Positions 10,452 through 23,200 of a stretch of 64,000 bases of DNA are shown piece after piece. A program made the translations under genes and the position numbers. The DNA is from Ypsolopha sequella (lineage: Eukaryota; Arthropoda; Insecta; Lepidoptera; Ypsolophidae). Where the stretch lies: contig OW203992.1 of the NCBI GenBank assembly GCA_934047225.1, forward strand, positions 9,661,501-9,725,500. The letters run 5' to 3'. How positions within the stretch are numbered: the first letter of the stretch is position 1; every line of letters begins with the position of its first letter. The notes below the pieces were generated by a model. It was given only the letters and a program-made list of their open reading frames with translations, ran no database searches and was not told the origin of the DNA.

Positions 10452-11781
10452 CTGTTAACATATTAACATGAGTTCGCTTTTGTTATTTAAACACAGTCAT
10501 TTTCAATACCTATACATACAAGTTTTACTAATACTTATGAGGTAAGGACATGATTTTGTTTGGCAGAAATTAATGACCTATTTTCGAAATAAATTGATAG
10601 TAAATGTTTTATCTATCTTTTAATTATTATTATTTACTCAAAAACGCTTACAATGTGGTCATGATTTGGACACAAAAAAATTTTGTCCGCAAAGGTAGTA
10701 AATCTCAGAATTGATTCCTTAATAAAAAAAAAACGACAACTTTTTTGGTAATTATACGTAGTTCACGAATGAATTACTAGATGTCGCTGTACACCAAGTC
10801 ACGTATCAGGTGGTCAATGCGCACGAAATCACGGGCAAAAGAAATTTTGAAGGATTTCAACGTTGGATTTTCAAACGTAATGAATTTAAGGTAAATTAAT
10901 AACTAGTACTATTTTCTTAAAAATTGAGAACCATATCTCACATATTGATAACACTAGTTACTTTAAATAATATGCAAAATCCAATTTTCCTAAAACATAT
11001 GTGAAAATCCGGATCTAGTACGACGACCGGAGTCTAATGTCAATAATGACGTATTTAAAGCAACAGATATTGATTCATTGGGAAAGTAAAGAAACTCGCA
11101 GTCGGTACCAAATGAATTTACGGAAGGACAACAGGAAACTCGCGTCGGCGTCGCCTTAATTTGTTGAAACGGCACATAAATGAGGGATATTTGAATTAGA
11201 TTGTAACTTGCGATGAAAGACATGATCTTGCTAAGTTTCTTGCCCTTCTTCTTAGCAAGACTAACCGAATGGGCGGAGTTATGCATATATTTATAATATT
11301 ACTTATTCCTACAATTTTTATTTTATTCAGGTGTCTTTTTTTATTAAATTTAAGTAAACCCGACCTTTATTATTTCCTTGTGTATTTCCCCATATTATTA
11401 TTTATTATATAAAATTATTACCTACAGACATTGATTATTTAATTATATTACATTAAAACCGACCTGTAATAAGTGTATCTGATATAGCTACATTACACAA
11501 ATAAATATATTTCAATTTCAATTTGATGAGAAGTGGATCATTCATGATAGTCGGAAAAGTTCATCGAAATTACTGGACCAGGGAGGCAGCTACAAATCAT
11601 GTCCTAATTGGGTCAAAATAATTTGTTTGTGACGATACACATGGACCTGTACAGATCTCAAGATCTGGCACAACAATACTGCAGAGGTATACTATCAAGA
11701 ATTGTAAATGATGATGGACAGGACAAACAAGCTCGCTATAAAATAACCGATACGTCTTGTCAATAGTACTAGTTTGCTTCC
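10452..11781. other. DOCK upstream intron or intergenic, no exon seen
   Basis: Contains a poly(A)-signal-like tail near 11500-11524 (AATAAATATATTTCAATTTC) that looks like a LINE end, and the short repeat at 11205. No DOCK exon is seen on the minus strand. Confidence 0.5.
11205..11290. repeat. repeat shared with 51495-51560
   Basis: CTTGCTAAGTTTCTTGCCCT is inverted at 51520-51555 together with CCGCCCATTCG. The family is unknown. Confidence 0.5.
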
Positions 11782-11785
11782 TTAA

Positions 11786-12173
11786 GGCGATACCAAAAAA
11801 AAATTGGGTTTTTTCGAATCCATTTACTCCACTATAACGTCATCTACGTATTTGATTTTTGGGTAAATGTTTATTGAGTATTTTGTTGATGAAATTTTCT
11901 CGATAGAATTTAATTCCAAAAAGACCTCTAAATTGTTTTATTTTTTTCCTGTAATTCTGAAATCCTAACTAATTTCATTGTGAAATTGCATTCAAAATGT
12001 GGATATTATTTATTTGTAAAGTCTCCTTGAAAATCTTTTTGACAAAATAGCTTAGTACATTTTATATTAATAAAAAACCGACTTTCTGCTACTTTTCCAC
12101 GAATCCATCCCACTCGCACTGAGGGTTTTTTCGCATATGGAGTAACAGGGACGCCAAAACTTTTACGTATCGC
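11786..12173. mobile_element. TTAA-flanked MITE, GGCGATA family, copy in reverse
   Basis: Left TTAA 11782-11785 and GGCGATACC; right end ACGTATCGCC followed by a decayed ATAA. The right half (12080-12170) is the inverse of 14434-14530. Confidence 0.6.
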
Positions 12174-13620
12174 CATAACACTTGTCCACACACTATACAA
12201 CGGACCGCGTCGTAAGGACTGAAAACACTCCTCACTCGCCAGAACTTAATCTTTTTATGGTTTCCATTTTTTTACTTTTGATAAAAGAAAAATTTTAACA
12301 ACGATGCGTTGAAAATCAGCTTTTTCTACCACCTTTAGTAAAAAGTTTCATTAGATACTCGAAATTAGTTTGGAAAATCGAATTTTCTGGACCCGGTTGC
12401 GAGATGACTCACAGACAAGTATGAAATATTGTATGAAATTTTATTTCATACTCGGTTTGGTTCTTTTTGACATCCTAAGTTGTCTTGACACTCGAAATTA
12501 TTTCGCGGCCTCGTAGTTGGCAGAATGATACTTTCGACGCACTATGGGGAACCGCCTAAGAAGAACATGCTTGTTTTGTGGCAGAGAGCATCTAAATAAG
12601 CCGAATGAAAAAAATATAAAAATAATTGTCGCGATAAGATATGTTAAGTATGAAATTATAGTAACAAACACTATACAAGTGTTATACCATTTCAGAAAGA
12701 TCAAAGTACGTACTTTTATTCAAATACATAAATAAACAATTTTTTTGTATACATGCCTACCAGAGACGTATATCCCATCACATGTAGTTTTTGCTTAACT
12801 CTAATTTTCAAATTTGAAGGTTGCCGAAGTTCTATTAATTTATGTTACTTCATAGGAAATACAATACAATACAATCTAAGCATTCATTGCGTAACATACG
12901 CTAAGGTATTACAATATGTAATGTTCAATATTTTATGTTCATATATTTTTGTAAATACTAAAAATAAATTTATACTTACAAAGCGTATATTATTTAAAAA
13001 CATGTATATTCGAGACTGTAAGAAAAAAAAATCACGTGAATATCATTAAAAATGTGAATTTTTTGACATGAAAATGTCTCATTTCCCCAAAGTGCGAGTG
13101 CAACATTACGTCGAAACTAGCTTCGTTCCTCGAGTAAGAAAAAGCGTATTTTTTTTACTCGGCACGAAAAATGCCACTAAATAATTAATTTATCATATAA
13201 CGAGTAAAAGCGGCCGCTAAGAGTAATACGCTAACATTACCCGTGACATAATAATAAAGATAGTACATTTCATAAACAAAAAATCTGTGCTTTTCTATAA
13301 AAATGAGCCCGTGTTGACATTGAGATTTTCATGAAAATAAATTAGGTTTAAAAAGCTAAAAATAGAAGTAAAATTACTTTTTCGACATCTCAAAAAATTA
13401 CGAAGCAAAGTGATCTTAACGGCATGTCACGTGACGTCATTTGACATAATTTCATACTAAAAGTGATAAATATCGCTATCGCTAACTTCGTTAATAACAG
13501 GAATTTTTCGAAAATTCTAAAAGTTTTGTGCTTTGCTATAACTAATTAATCAGTTACTATAAAAATATATTGATATTTCACTACAATACACGCGTCCATT
13601 GTTGCAATTTCATGGAAAAT
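12174..13620. other. no recognised gene
   Basis: AT-rich, with only short spurious frames. A loosely palindromic stretch near 13090-13210 was not resolved into an element. Confidence 0.45.
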
Positions 13621-13654
13621 TCGCTCGTTAAAAAATTCATCTTGTTACCCTACA

Positions 13655-13800
13655 ACAAAAATGTTTCGGCCCACTTTGGGGCCGAAATATATCTCGAAAA
13701 TACTTAAAATTAATATTTTTGTAGTGTTTATAATTATTAAATTAAATGAAAAGCTTATTATAGCTGAATATAAACATTTATTACAATAAATATGCGAATA
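13655..13800 (+). repeat. CCGAAATATATCGA family, single arm
   Basis: GGGGCCGAAATATATCTCGA followed by ATTAAATGAAAAGCTTATTATAGCTGAATATAAAC-like tail. The tail (AAAAGCTA...AGCTAAATATA) is shared with 6103-6150 and 29580-29620. Confidence 0.5.
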
Positions 13801-13970
13801 CAATTTTCCGATTATACAAGCCACAGTTCCTTTGAGATAATCAAATAACGCGGTCAAAAAAAAAGTTAATCAATTTACCAAGTAAGTAATCAAAATTCCA
13901 AAATACGAATATCATCAATAATGGCAGACTCTTTTCGCGTATTGAGCGCGGGCCGGTCCATATCCTATCT

Positions 13971-14083
13971 CTATATAAATGGATCAAAGCCTTGGCTCCG
14001 CGTAGTTGAAGCCGGCGCGCGCCTCAGCAAACTACCGGAAAGATATCGTTCGAGGCAGAGAATTATAAAAAAAAAAAATTGCC
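13971..14083 (+). promoter_or_regulatory. candidate promoter and 5' leader of acid phosphatase 1
   Basis: A TATA box (CTATATAAAT) at 13971 stands about 110 bases before the start codon, in a locally GC-richer stretch. Transcription would be expected roughly 30 bases downstream, near 14000. No initiator is unambiguous. This is an inference from position and motif only. Confidence 0.4.
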
Positions 14084-14227
14084 ATGTGTGTCAAGTTGTT
14101 GATAAGCTTGTCCTTGCTGTCCTTGGCGGTAGGTCAGGACTCGGTAGGAGTGGTCGTGGAGCCAAACAACAGTGTGGGGACAGGAGAGGAAGGCTTGAAC
14201 GAGACTGATGTGGTTATAGCGTTTGTG
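14084..14227 (+). CDS. acid phosphatase 1, exon 1 (signal peptide)
   Basis: Forty-eight codons from ATG to a donor GTG|GTACGT, phase 0. The first 17 residues (MCVKLLISLSLLSLAVG) are a clear signal peptide, followed by a variable acidic stretch and the beta strand TDVVIAFV that leads into the RHG motif of the next exon. The start is the first ATG in frame after an A-rich 5' leader. Confidence 0.9.
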
Positions 14228-17200
14228 GTACGTACGTGCTGTTTGAGTGCGATTGTAGTATTGAATGGGCGACGTCACGCCTCATCAGCGTGCTACTCTG
14301 TCCTGGTTATTCTATGGCTGCAGGTTCATTGAAGGCATACGTTTCGGTCACCTTCTCATTGACGATAAATCCATGAAAGGTTTTGGGCCACTTTACGTTA
14401 CTGTGATGTGAATATTCGTTAATGTAACGTTAAGGCGATATGTTAAAGTTTTAGCGTCCCTGTTACTCCATATGCGAAAAAACCCTCAGTGCGAGAGGGA
14501 CGGATTCGTGGAAAAGTAGCAAAAAGTATTAATATAAAATGTACTAAAGTTGCTATCAAAATTTCGTTTAACGTTTTTATTCTGTATCTTTAGTTGCCAA
14601 CTGTACGAGGTGCCTATCATCAAAAACATAGATAAAAATTGAAATTTCAAAATTGCCTTTATTGGGTATTGAACTATTAACAATCTGTGTCGTCACTTGA
14701 AGTGCGAAAATATTCTTAGGACATCGGAATTCGATAGTATATCTATGTTTTTGATGATAGACACCCAGTCCAGAAGGCAACTAGAGATACATAATAGGCC
14801 CGCTGGTCATAGATATTGTTAAAACTCATCTAATAAAATATAATTGCAGTCCATATGTCATTCTGAATTATCAAACCAGGAGAATTGATGTAGAAAAAAA
14901 CCTCATTTCAATAAATATTTCTATCGAGCCGAATTTCTCCAATCGTGTTTCTGTTTTAACAAATCCCTAGAAAAAGATTTGAAAAATAATATACAATTTT
15001 ATCAAAATAATACATTATACACCGAAGTAGATATGCACGCTCTAAAAGTGTCGATTTTTTTCCCGTAGCGCCTTAAAGCATGCAATATACAATATTTTTA
15101 AAATTGTTATGCACTAGAAATTCGCAAATGGTACATGACACGAGGGCCTAAATGATGATGCTTACATCATATATGCAGGGAAATCAATGGCGGATACAAG
15201 GAGGGGGGCCATAACCCCCCCAAAACGCCCAGGAATTCCATATATTTGACTATTTTACTCAACTTTTCGGTTGGATTTGGGTGCACTTTTATATAAATAA
15301 AGCATAAGTTTAAAAGGTAATCGCCAAAAGCACCTTAAGGCTTAAGGCGCCTAAAATCTTCCCTTTTTTAACTTTTTGATACACCTCGTCAGATAGCCCC
15401 CCCCCCCAAAATCAAATCCTGGATCCGCCCCTGAGGGCAACCTGGATAATTCTGGTAGCTACAGAAAAATAATTGTGCTAAAAGTATATTTTACATCTAC
15501 ATATAAAACTTTTATTGACAGTTTTATAAACAAAATTAAATTTCCAAAAACAGCTGGTCCTAAATGCCATCCGTTTCCATGATAAGATTCGTAATATTTT
15601 TTTATAGCTGACACTTTTCAAAAATTAAATTTATGTTGCTGTTAGTTTAATGTTGTCTTATTCATATACAAAAGAAATTATATAATTTGGATATGTCATT
15701 CCTAAAAAAAAAACGCAAAAATGTTAGTACTGAAAATTGAGTTTCCTTCAAAATTCTCTATAATTCAGTGAACCGTACATTGGTATATTACATTATTAGT
15801 TAGTATTATATATATAATTTACTGAGTATTTAACTGTAATATATATATATATGTATATATATATATATTTATATACTATAAACATATAATACAATTGTAA
15901 ACATTTTAAAATCATGGCACTACCTCAACAACTTCCCCATTGCCAAAGGTTAGCTGGTAGAAAATACTAAATAGTATTAAGCTCGCCTGTTTACAAAAAA
16001 ATTACTTGTGCTATTAAGAATTTTATTATTATTATTATTAGTGTCCGCCCAATAAGCTAAAAATTAAGATAACAAATAAGTTTTTGCTTGGACCAAGTCC
16101 AAGTAGTTCGGTGAAACAAGAAGTTTTTGGGACACATTTAAAATTACTTTAAAATTAATGAAAATAACAATAAAAAAGTATATATTAAAGCGCTACAAAA
16201 AAACAATACAACTATAAATAAATATTACGCCCTTTAAAAATAATACTATCTGGGTTGTCATTAAAAGAATAACCACGACTCGCCATACCTTATCTTCTAA
16301 CTCAACTTACCGGCTCTCTTCTGCGCTGGTTTTCTTTAAAAAGCTTATAGTGGAAATCATTATTATTGAAATTAATTTATACTGAAAGTATTAATATTAT
16401 AGAGAGTATTAATTTTAAAGAGTGGGAACCATTATTTTTATGGTTCATATTCTTATCACAAAACAGCGGGCGATTTACAATTTGCCGACAGCGAGCGTTT
16501 CGACTGACGACTCCGTTTGTAAAATGCTTAATTTTACTATTTGCCTGCCACATATACCAGGTAAAATTTAATCAACCGCCCGAATTCATACTGGCGACTC
16601 GGTTAGTGATCAGGAACAAGGTTCAATAATCTTTTCTTTCGAAAATCATAAAAACTATATTTTTGTTGCCATACGAGCTGGACTAGTTCAAATACAATAA
16701 TTCCTAGTACAGGCAATACGGGAGCAAAATATTTTTTTTATTTCACCTGGAGGGTCATTAAACATTGTTCCTGATCACTAACCGTGCCTCCAGTATGAAT
16801 TCGGGCGGGTGATTAAATTTCACCTTATATATCCTGAAGTGTTTAATGAATAAAATTAACAAATGCGCTATTAAAAAAAAAAAAAACGCTTCCTTATGTT
16901 TTAGATAATGGGTTTATGTTTAAAATCCTAATTATTATTTTAATTGTTATTTTAACTTTATTATTTTGGAAGGAATGAAAAAAAACTCCCTTCATTTTGA
17001 GTTGTTTTCCGATGCAGCGAACTTTTCTCTGGCGTTTTGGGCTTCCTTATTATCTTAAAAAGAGGCCTTTTTTATAACATGTATTTTTTTCTCAACTCTA
17101 TTTTAGTTTGGGAATAATACTACACTCAGCGTCAAAAAAATCGCACCTTTTGAAAAATTTACTTCAAACAACTCTTATTCATATTTGGAACCAATTACAA

Positions 17201-20200
17201 GGGAACTATTTCGTATCAATTGAAAGGGTATTTAACGACTTTCATTAACAAAACAAATCTCTCGAGTATGTGGTGTTGAAAAAAGTATTACTCGAATGTT
17301 GTGCTGTGTGAAGTAAATTTTTCAAAAGGTGCGATTTTTTTGACGCTGAGTGTATTTAAAAACCTCGTTTTTTACTACCTACGTCGTTGTCTACTACAAA
17401 CTCGCGGTCAAGCATTTTTCAATGCAGTTGCTCGTAAAGTTTTCTTTTTTGTGTAACAAAATTATGCGGAAACCGACTCTTTATTTCACGCGTGAAATAA
17501 AACAGTACTGAAATCCTTTATTTCACACGTGAAATAAAGTAATTTTTTTAAGTTTTTGACTCTGTGGTGCATGGTGCAAGTCATAAAATTTAAAAAATTA
17601 CAAAGATACAAGGAGGTTTTGCTGTCCAAAAAAAAAAACAACTACGAGTATTTATAAGTATGCGCGCTCTAGCAATAATTGAATGATGATAAATTTTCTT
17701 TCTTATACTTATTTTTTTGTTGTATTTCCTCGCAAAATGCATTGAAAAATGTTGTAAGATACTAAGAGCGTGAAAGGTTTTTATCCGAATGCGTGCCAAT
17801 GAAAACACTCGCTGCGCTCGTGTTTTCAATTTGGCACTTATTCGTATAAAACCTTACTTTCCGCACGTGTATCCTAAATAACTATTACTGGATAATACAA
17901 AGATAAAATAATCAAGATCGGCGTAACCGATGACGTGAAAACGCGTATCACGTAAACATTCAGTAAAAGCAGTAAAATATTGAAGTTATTTGTTTAGATA
18001 TTTCGTCACGGTGACAGGACCCCGGACCAAGAAGAGTTGGATTTATACCCCGAGTCTGACGTCAACAGCGAGGAACTCTTCTTCCCTTATGGCACGAAAG
18101 CCTTGACTAATGTAAGTAACCACGCCTGAGTATATTTCATCTAACATATTATCAAGATTAAAGCTGCAAAGTCAATTAGATACGGGCGGCGTATGTAATT
18201 TCAGAGAATAACATGCTCGTACGTAGATACATTTATGCAACAAAAGATATTACTAAGCCTCCGCCATGTGTCCGTCTGTACGTATGTCACAGGGATCTAC
18301 AGCTTCAGCCGCTATAGGTAGCTGCTATCAGGGCAAAAAATAAAAACCGGCGAGTCAGACTCGCGTACCTAGGGTTCCGTATTGTGGATGATAAATTTAA
18401 TTTCGTCATTTTTTTTTCGTGAATATCTCAACCGCTTCATTTTTTCTGTAATGTTTACGTAAAAAAATATTACCATGATTTTTTTCATATTTTTCGGTCC
18501 ACCAGTTTTGGAGATAAGGGGAGGGGAATATACTTTTTTATGGTTTTTCAAGGATTCCTCGAAATAGATTAAATATAGCCAAACTACATATTTATAAAAT
18601 CAGCTTTTTAATACCTACAATTGCATATCCATATTGTAATTTATTTTTTTTTAGTTCTTTTTTATATTTCTCATTTGAAATCAACTTTTTTTAGCTCCTT
18701 TCCTTTTGTACCTTTTATGTACTACGCAACCCTAAAAATGAAAATAATTTAAACCCAAGGGGGGTAACATACAAAAAACGTCGAAAAAGTGTCATTTTTT
18801 AACGTTATCAAGTCAATAACAACAACGAAACAACAGGAGCCGTATTTTTGAATCGTTCGTTTTCAATTTACGTGCGAAAGTATATACCCATCTCACGTAT
18901 CACATCAGAACTTGTCATTTGCAAGATGAGACAGGTTTATATTTTCGCACGTGAATTGAAAAAGAACGATTCAAAAATACGGCTCCAGGACCGAAAAATA
19001 TTACAGGAAAATTATAGCGCGTTAAGTTATTAGGGTTCCGTACTCAGCAGGAGCCGCGAATTGTTTGTCAGGCGCTATCGCGCTATCGTTTTAGCGGCTT
19101 GTTTGTGTAGTCTTACTGTTGCTGACATTTATTTTGTTTTTGACATTTTATTGACATGTGAGGAGTGAATTGGCCTTGAGTACTGAATTTTTTAAATTAT
19201 GAAGAGGTAAGATTAGCCATCCTCAGGCATCGTTGAAGTTGTTTGTGTCGGATAATGATAGAAGGCAGTTTTTTGAACCACGTGCTCGCACTAGTCTTCA
19301 GAGCACTGCGTCTTCTAAATGGAGTCAGTAGTGATTTGGACCTATTTTACTGCTCTTTACAAGATATTTATTACGAAATCATGGCGCCGTCTGCGTCTCA
19401 TGTTGATTTTTCAAAGATGTCTATTGTATCGTTAAAAAGTACCTAAAAATTTTATGATTTTTATTTTTTCGTTATTAAACGATAAAAATAAAGATGGTAA
19501 TTCATAAAATTAAAAACTTTTCCATTCTACCTAAAGATGACCCACAATATTTGCTTCCAAAATGGGCTACACGTGTACCCCGCACGACCGTTATATGAGT
19601 CAATTAGGGCGCGCCTACTCTAGTGTTAACGTTTTTAAAATGTCACAATTTTCTACTTGGCGAATATTTAATATGACTCTCCTGTACAGAAAGGAAAGCA
19701 GCGCGGCTTTCTGGTGGGGCAATACCTTCGGCAGCGCTACGACGGTCTGATCTCCCGTCTCTACCTCCCTGACGAGATCTCGATCCGGACCACGGCGTAT
19801 GCTCGGACGAAGATGACTGCCCTCACAGCCTTGGCGGCTCTGTATCCCCCACCACCGGCACAGAGGTGGAATCCGGCCCTGAACTGGCAGCCAGTACCGT
19901 ATGACACGTTACCGATGAACGAAGATGATGTAAGCTAGCTTTATCAAGATTTATATAAAAACGGCTCACCTTAATACGTGTTATGATCGGGAAAGCCGAC
20001 CAGTGTGAGGCGTAACGTCGTCGCGTAAACGTCTTTACTCGCGTAGAGTACAGTCTAAATCTGCTGAAACTGGTCGGCCTTCCCGATCATAATCACGTAT
20101 TGAGGTGAGCCGTTTTTAAATAAATCATGAATTATCCTCAAGTCTCATTTAATTTTATAACTAGCTTTATCAAGTTATTTGAGGCGAAAGAGGTGTGTCA

Positions 20201-23200
20201 CGATCGTAGCAGATGGAAATCTATACTCTGTCTACCCCTCTGGGAGACAGGCGTGAGTGTATGTATGTATGTATCATGTCATTTCAATGTTGGATATAAA
20301 AATACGTTTAATTGTTGGTTTCGAACAACATACAGTTCTCGAAAGATTGTGAGAGAAACGTGACGATAGATAAGATAACTGAAAATAGCAGTCTAACGAA
20401 AACTATAAAAAATAAGGTTTTGTCATTGTATTTTACTACAATTTTATTAGATAAGCGTCTATAAACACCGGCACCGGTTGGGGCGAAAATACGGGTATAA
20501 TTAATTTAACTCATAGACAATTTTTACGAGTATTAAAACCGGGATTTTTTTTGGGTCATGTTCCTACTAATGCACTACAAGAAATTGTTGAATTTGTATC
20601 AAATAGGGTGAAATTTAATCAAACGCCCGAATTCCTATGGGAGGTTCAGTACATGATAGAGACTTGACTACACAGTGATATCACTACCATACTTTATATT
20701 CTCTGTCACTACGCTTCTAGATGTCACGTGACCTGCCATTATTTTATCAGATCCACCTGAAACTTCACATGTGTGGTGTCTATCATCAGGGCCACATTCA
20801 ATGGCTATTAAAATATATAATAACATGCCAGGCTATATCAGAAATATAGACAAAATTAACATGTTTGTAAAAAAGATGAAAGAATTTCTAATAAGTAAAA
20901 CCTATTACAACATAGAAGAATTTTTCAAAGATAAATCTATATTACACACATAAATCACATTACAAAACGGAACATTTTAACTACTCTGTAACATCTGATG
21001 GTACGTTAAATCTTTGTCGGTGACTCCATCCTCATACTTTCTGTGATTCATTTATTAATTATAGATAGTTAATGTAACTAATATTAGTTTTTTTAAGTTT
21101 TTATGTATTTTTATTTTTGTTACTAATAATTTAAATAATATATTGCTAGACTTGTAAAAATATTGCTACGCCCTAACAGGGTATCACATGATATGATACT
21201 ATATATTTATTTTCCACCTGTAATAATACTGTAATAATACTGTGATATACAAATAAAGAATCTGAATCTGAATCTATCACCTACTGAACCAACCTCCCAT
21301 AGGAATTCGGACAGTTGGTGTTCAGAATAAAATGTATATTTCGGAACGCATCCATCAATGGTCTATATATTTTGTCTATGGACTTGGAGCTGTCAAAAAC
21401 GAGGGACGTGGAATTTTCTTGGTATAGATCGCGGACGATTTTAATATGTGTTATTAAGGGCTTAACCCAAGGGAAATCGGTGCGGACATCGTAAGAAACA
21501 GTATTCGATCAAGGGCTGAAGATAATTTGGTGTGAAGACCATTTTGAGTGTATTTCCTGTGTGTGTGAAATAACCTATATCCACGCGGTGTGCGACAAGT
21601 GGACTTGTCCATTATCATTTCTTCTGGGTTCGGATGCATCCTGGGGTAGGAGGTTTGTGTTTAGATTCATCGTGGAAGGTGATCTACGTGTCACGGCACC
21701 GACATGCCTTGGTCTCCGCAGCGAAGGGTCTTCGTGCGAGGACTACTTGATGAGGTCATCATACAACTGTCTGGTAGGACATTTTATATTAAATATTAGA
21801 TCATAAGATACTTGTATACTATAAATCTGGGACAGCTATGGGCCCCTGCTCCAGCTGCAAGTATCGCCCTTTAGCATACAATTAGTGGTGTCTGAGCGTG
21901 GTTATGGAATCCTCGCACCAGTGACGTCGATGCCCGTCACTAGTCAGTATTACTACTTTTTATATGCTACAATTTCTGGTAGCAACGAGCGTTTATATCA
22001 AACAAGTGTTGGTAGCCAGTCCGTGGTTAATCCCAACTTTGGTTTATATACATATAAACAGCGGAACTGGGCGGCCCCAGTGTCATTGAACTGTTAACAT
22101 AGCTAGGCTATTTACATGTACATGTAGCAATTACAAATTGGATTTGTTTAGTGCTTTGAGTAGATAATTGATTACCGGAGGGTACCACATTGATGTGGTT
22201 CAGTAATATCAGTATAAATTGTTAATTTAGTACATATCAAGTGTTCTTGTATTGCAATAACATTATATCATATAACGGTTTATATTATAGATTGGAAATC
22301 AACTTGTTAGCTAATATACGGTTATCTTGGCTTGAATTTATGTACTTACAAGCATGTATACAAGTGCATAGTGGAATGTGCATTCGGGTTTGTGTGTATT
22401 GTATACACCAAATATAATTTAAATTTGGTAATATAGAATTAGGTAGGAACCTATTTGTTTGTTTAGTATTGACGGACAGTACATACATTGGTAATTGGGA
22501 ATTAATTTTGCTAATTAAATTCTATTTATAGGTAGGGTACCTATTGAGCAGTGCTTCTGTATTTTGTGCCGTGTCAGGGTGTTTGCTAAATAGTTTTTAT
22601 TTATACATTTCCCGGTTCATTGCGGCATGATGTCCAAGTCTCACAAGGCTGCGTTGGCGAAAGAGCTCCGCTGGTTTACAACCGTCCAGGGATTGCTTTC
22701 TCGTTCGGATCGCGACAATGCAATCCTGGAGAGAGCCGAGCGGATGCATCAGCGGCTGGCTGATGCAGAGGCGGCTGTGGCAGCACTGCAGGAAAGTGAC
22801 GAGCCTTTGAAGAGGTATGTTACGGATTTAGCTCAGATAATGGAAATTTATGATGATGTAACTGAGGCGGCCTCCATGATCAAAAAGCGACAATCGGGCA
22901 GCCCGGTTGTTAGCGCACCTAGACCAATAGATGGCGCCACTGGTAAGATGCTGGTTATAAAGTCAAATATTGTTGCTGATCTAAAGAGGCAAAATTCAGG
23001 AGGTCCTGTAGTTGTCACGCCTCAACCGGTAGATGGCGTGTCTAGTAGTTTGGCTAATTTAAAACTAAATAAATTCAATGGGAAAATGGAAGAATGGGTT
23101 TCATATAGGAATATGTTTACGTCATTAATAAATTCTAGGGTAGATTTATCAAAGGGGCAAAAGATGGCATATTTGATGTCAACATTGGAGGGCGAAGCAA

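Noticed and set aside
13921..14208. 95-codon frame overlapping the phosphatase start
   Set aside because: It overlaps the TATA box and signal-peptide exon in another frame and has low-complexity basic content. The signal-peptide frame is supported by the downstream catalytic exons.
21454..21806. Frames repeated exactly at 26187-26539
   Set aside because: They lie in the two identical LTRs of the BEL element and are not genes.
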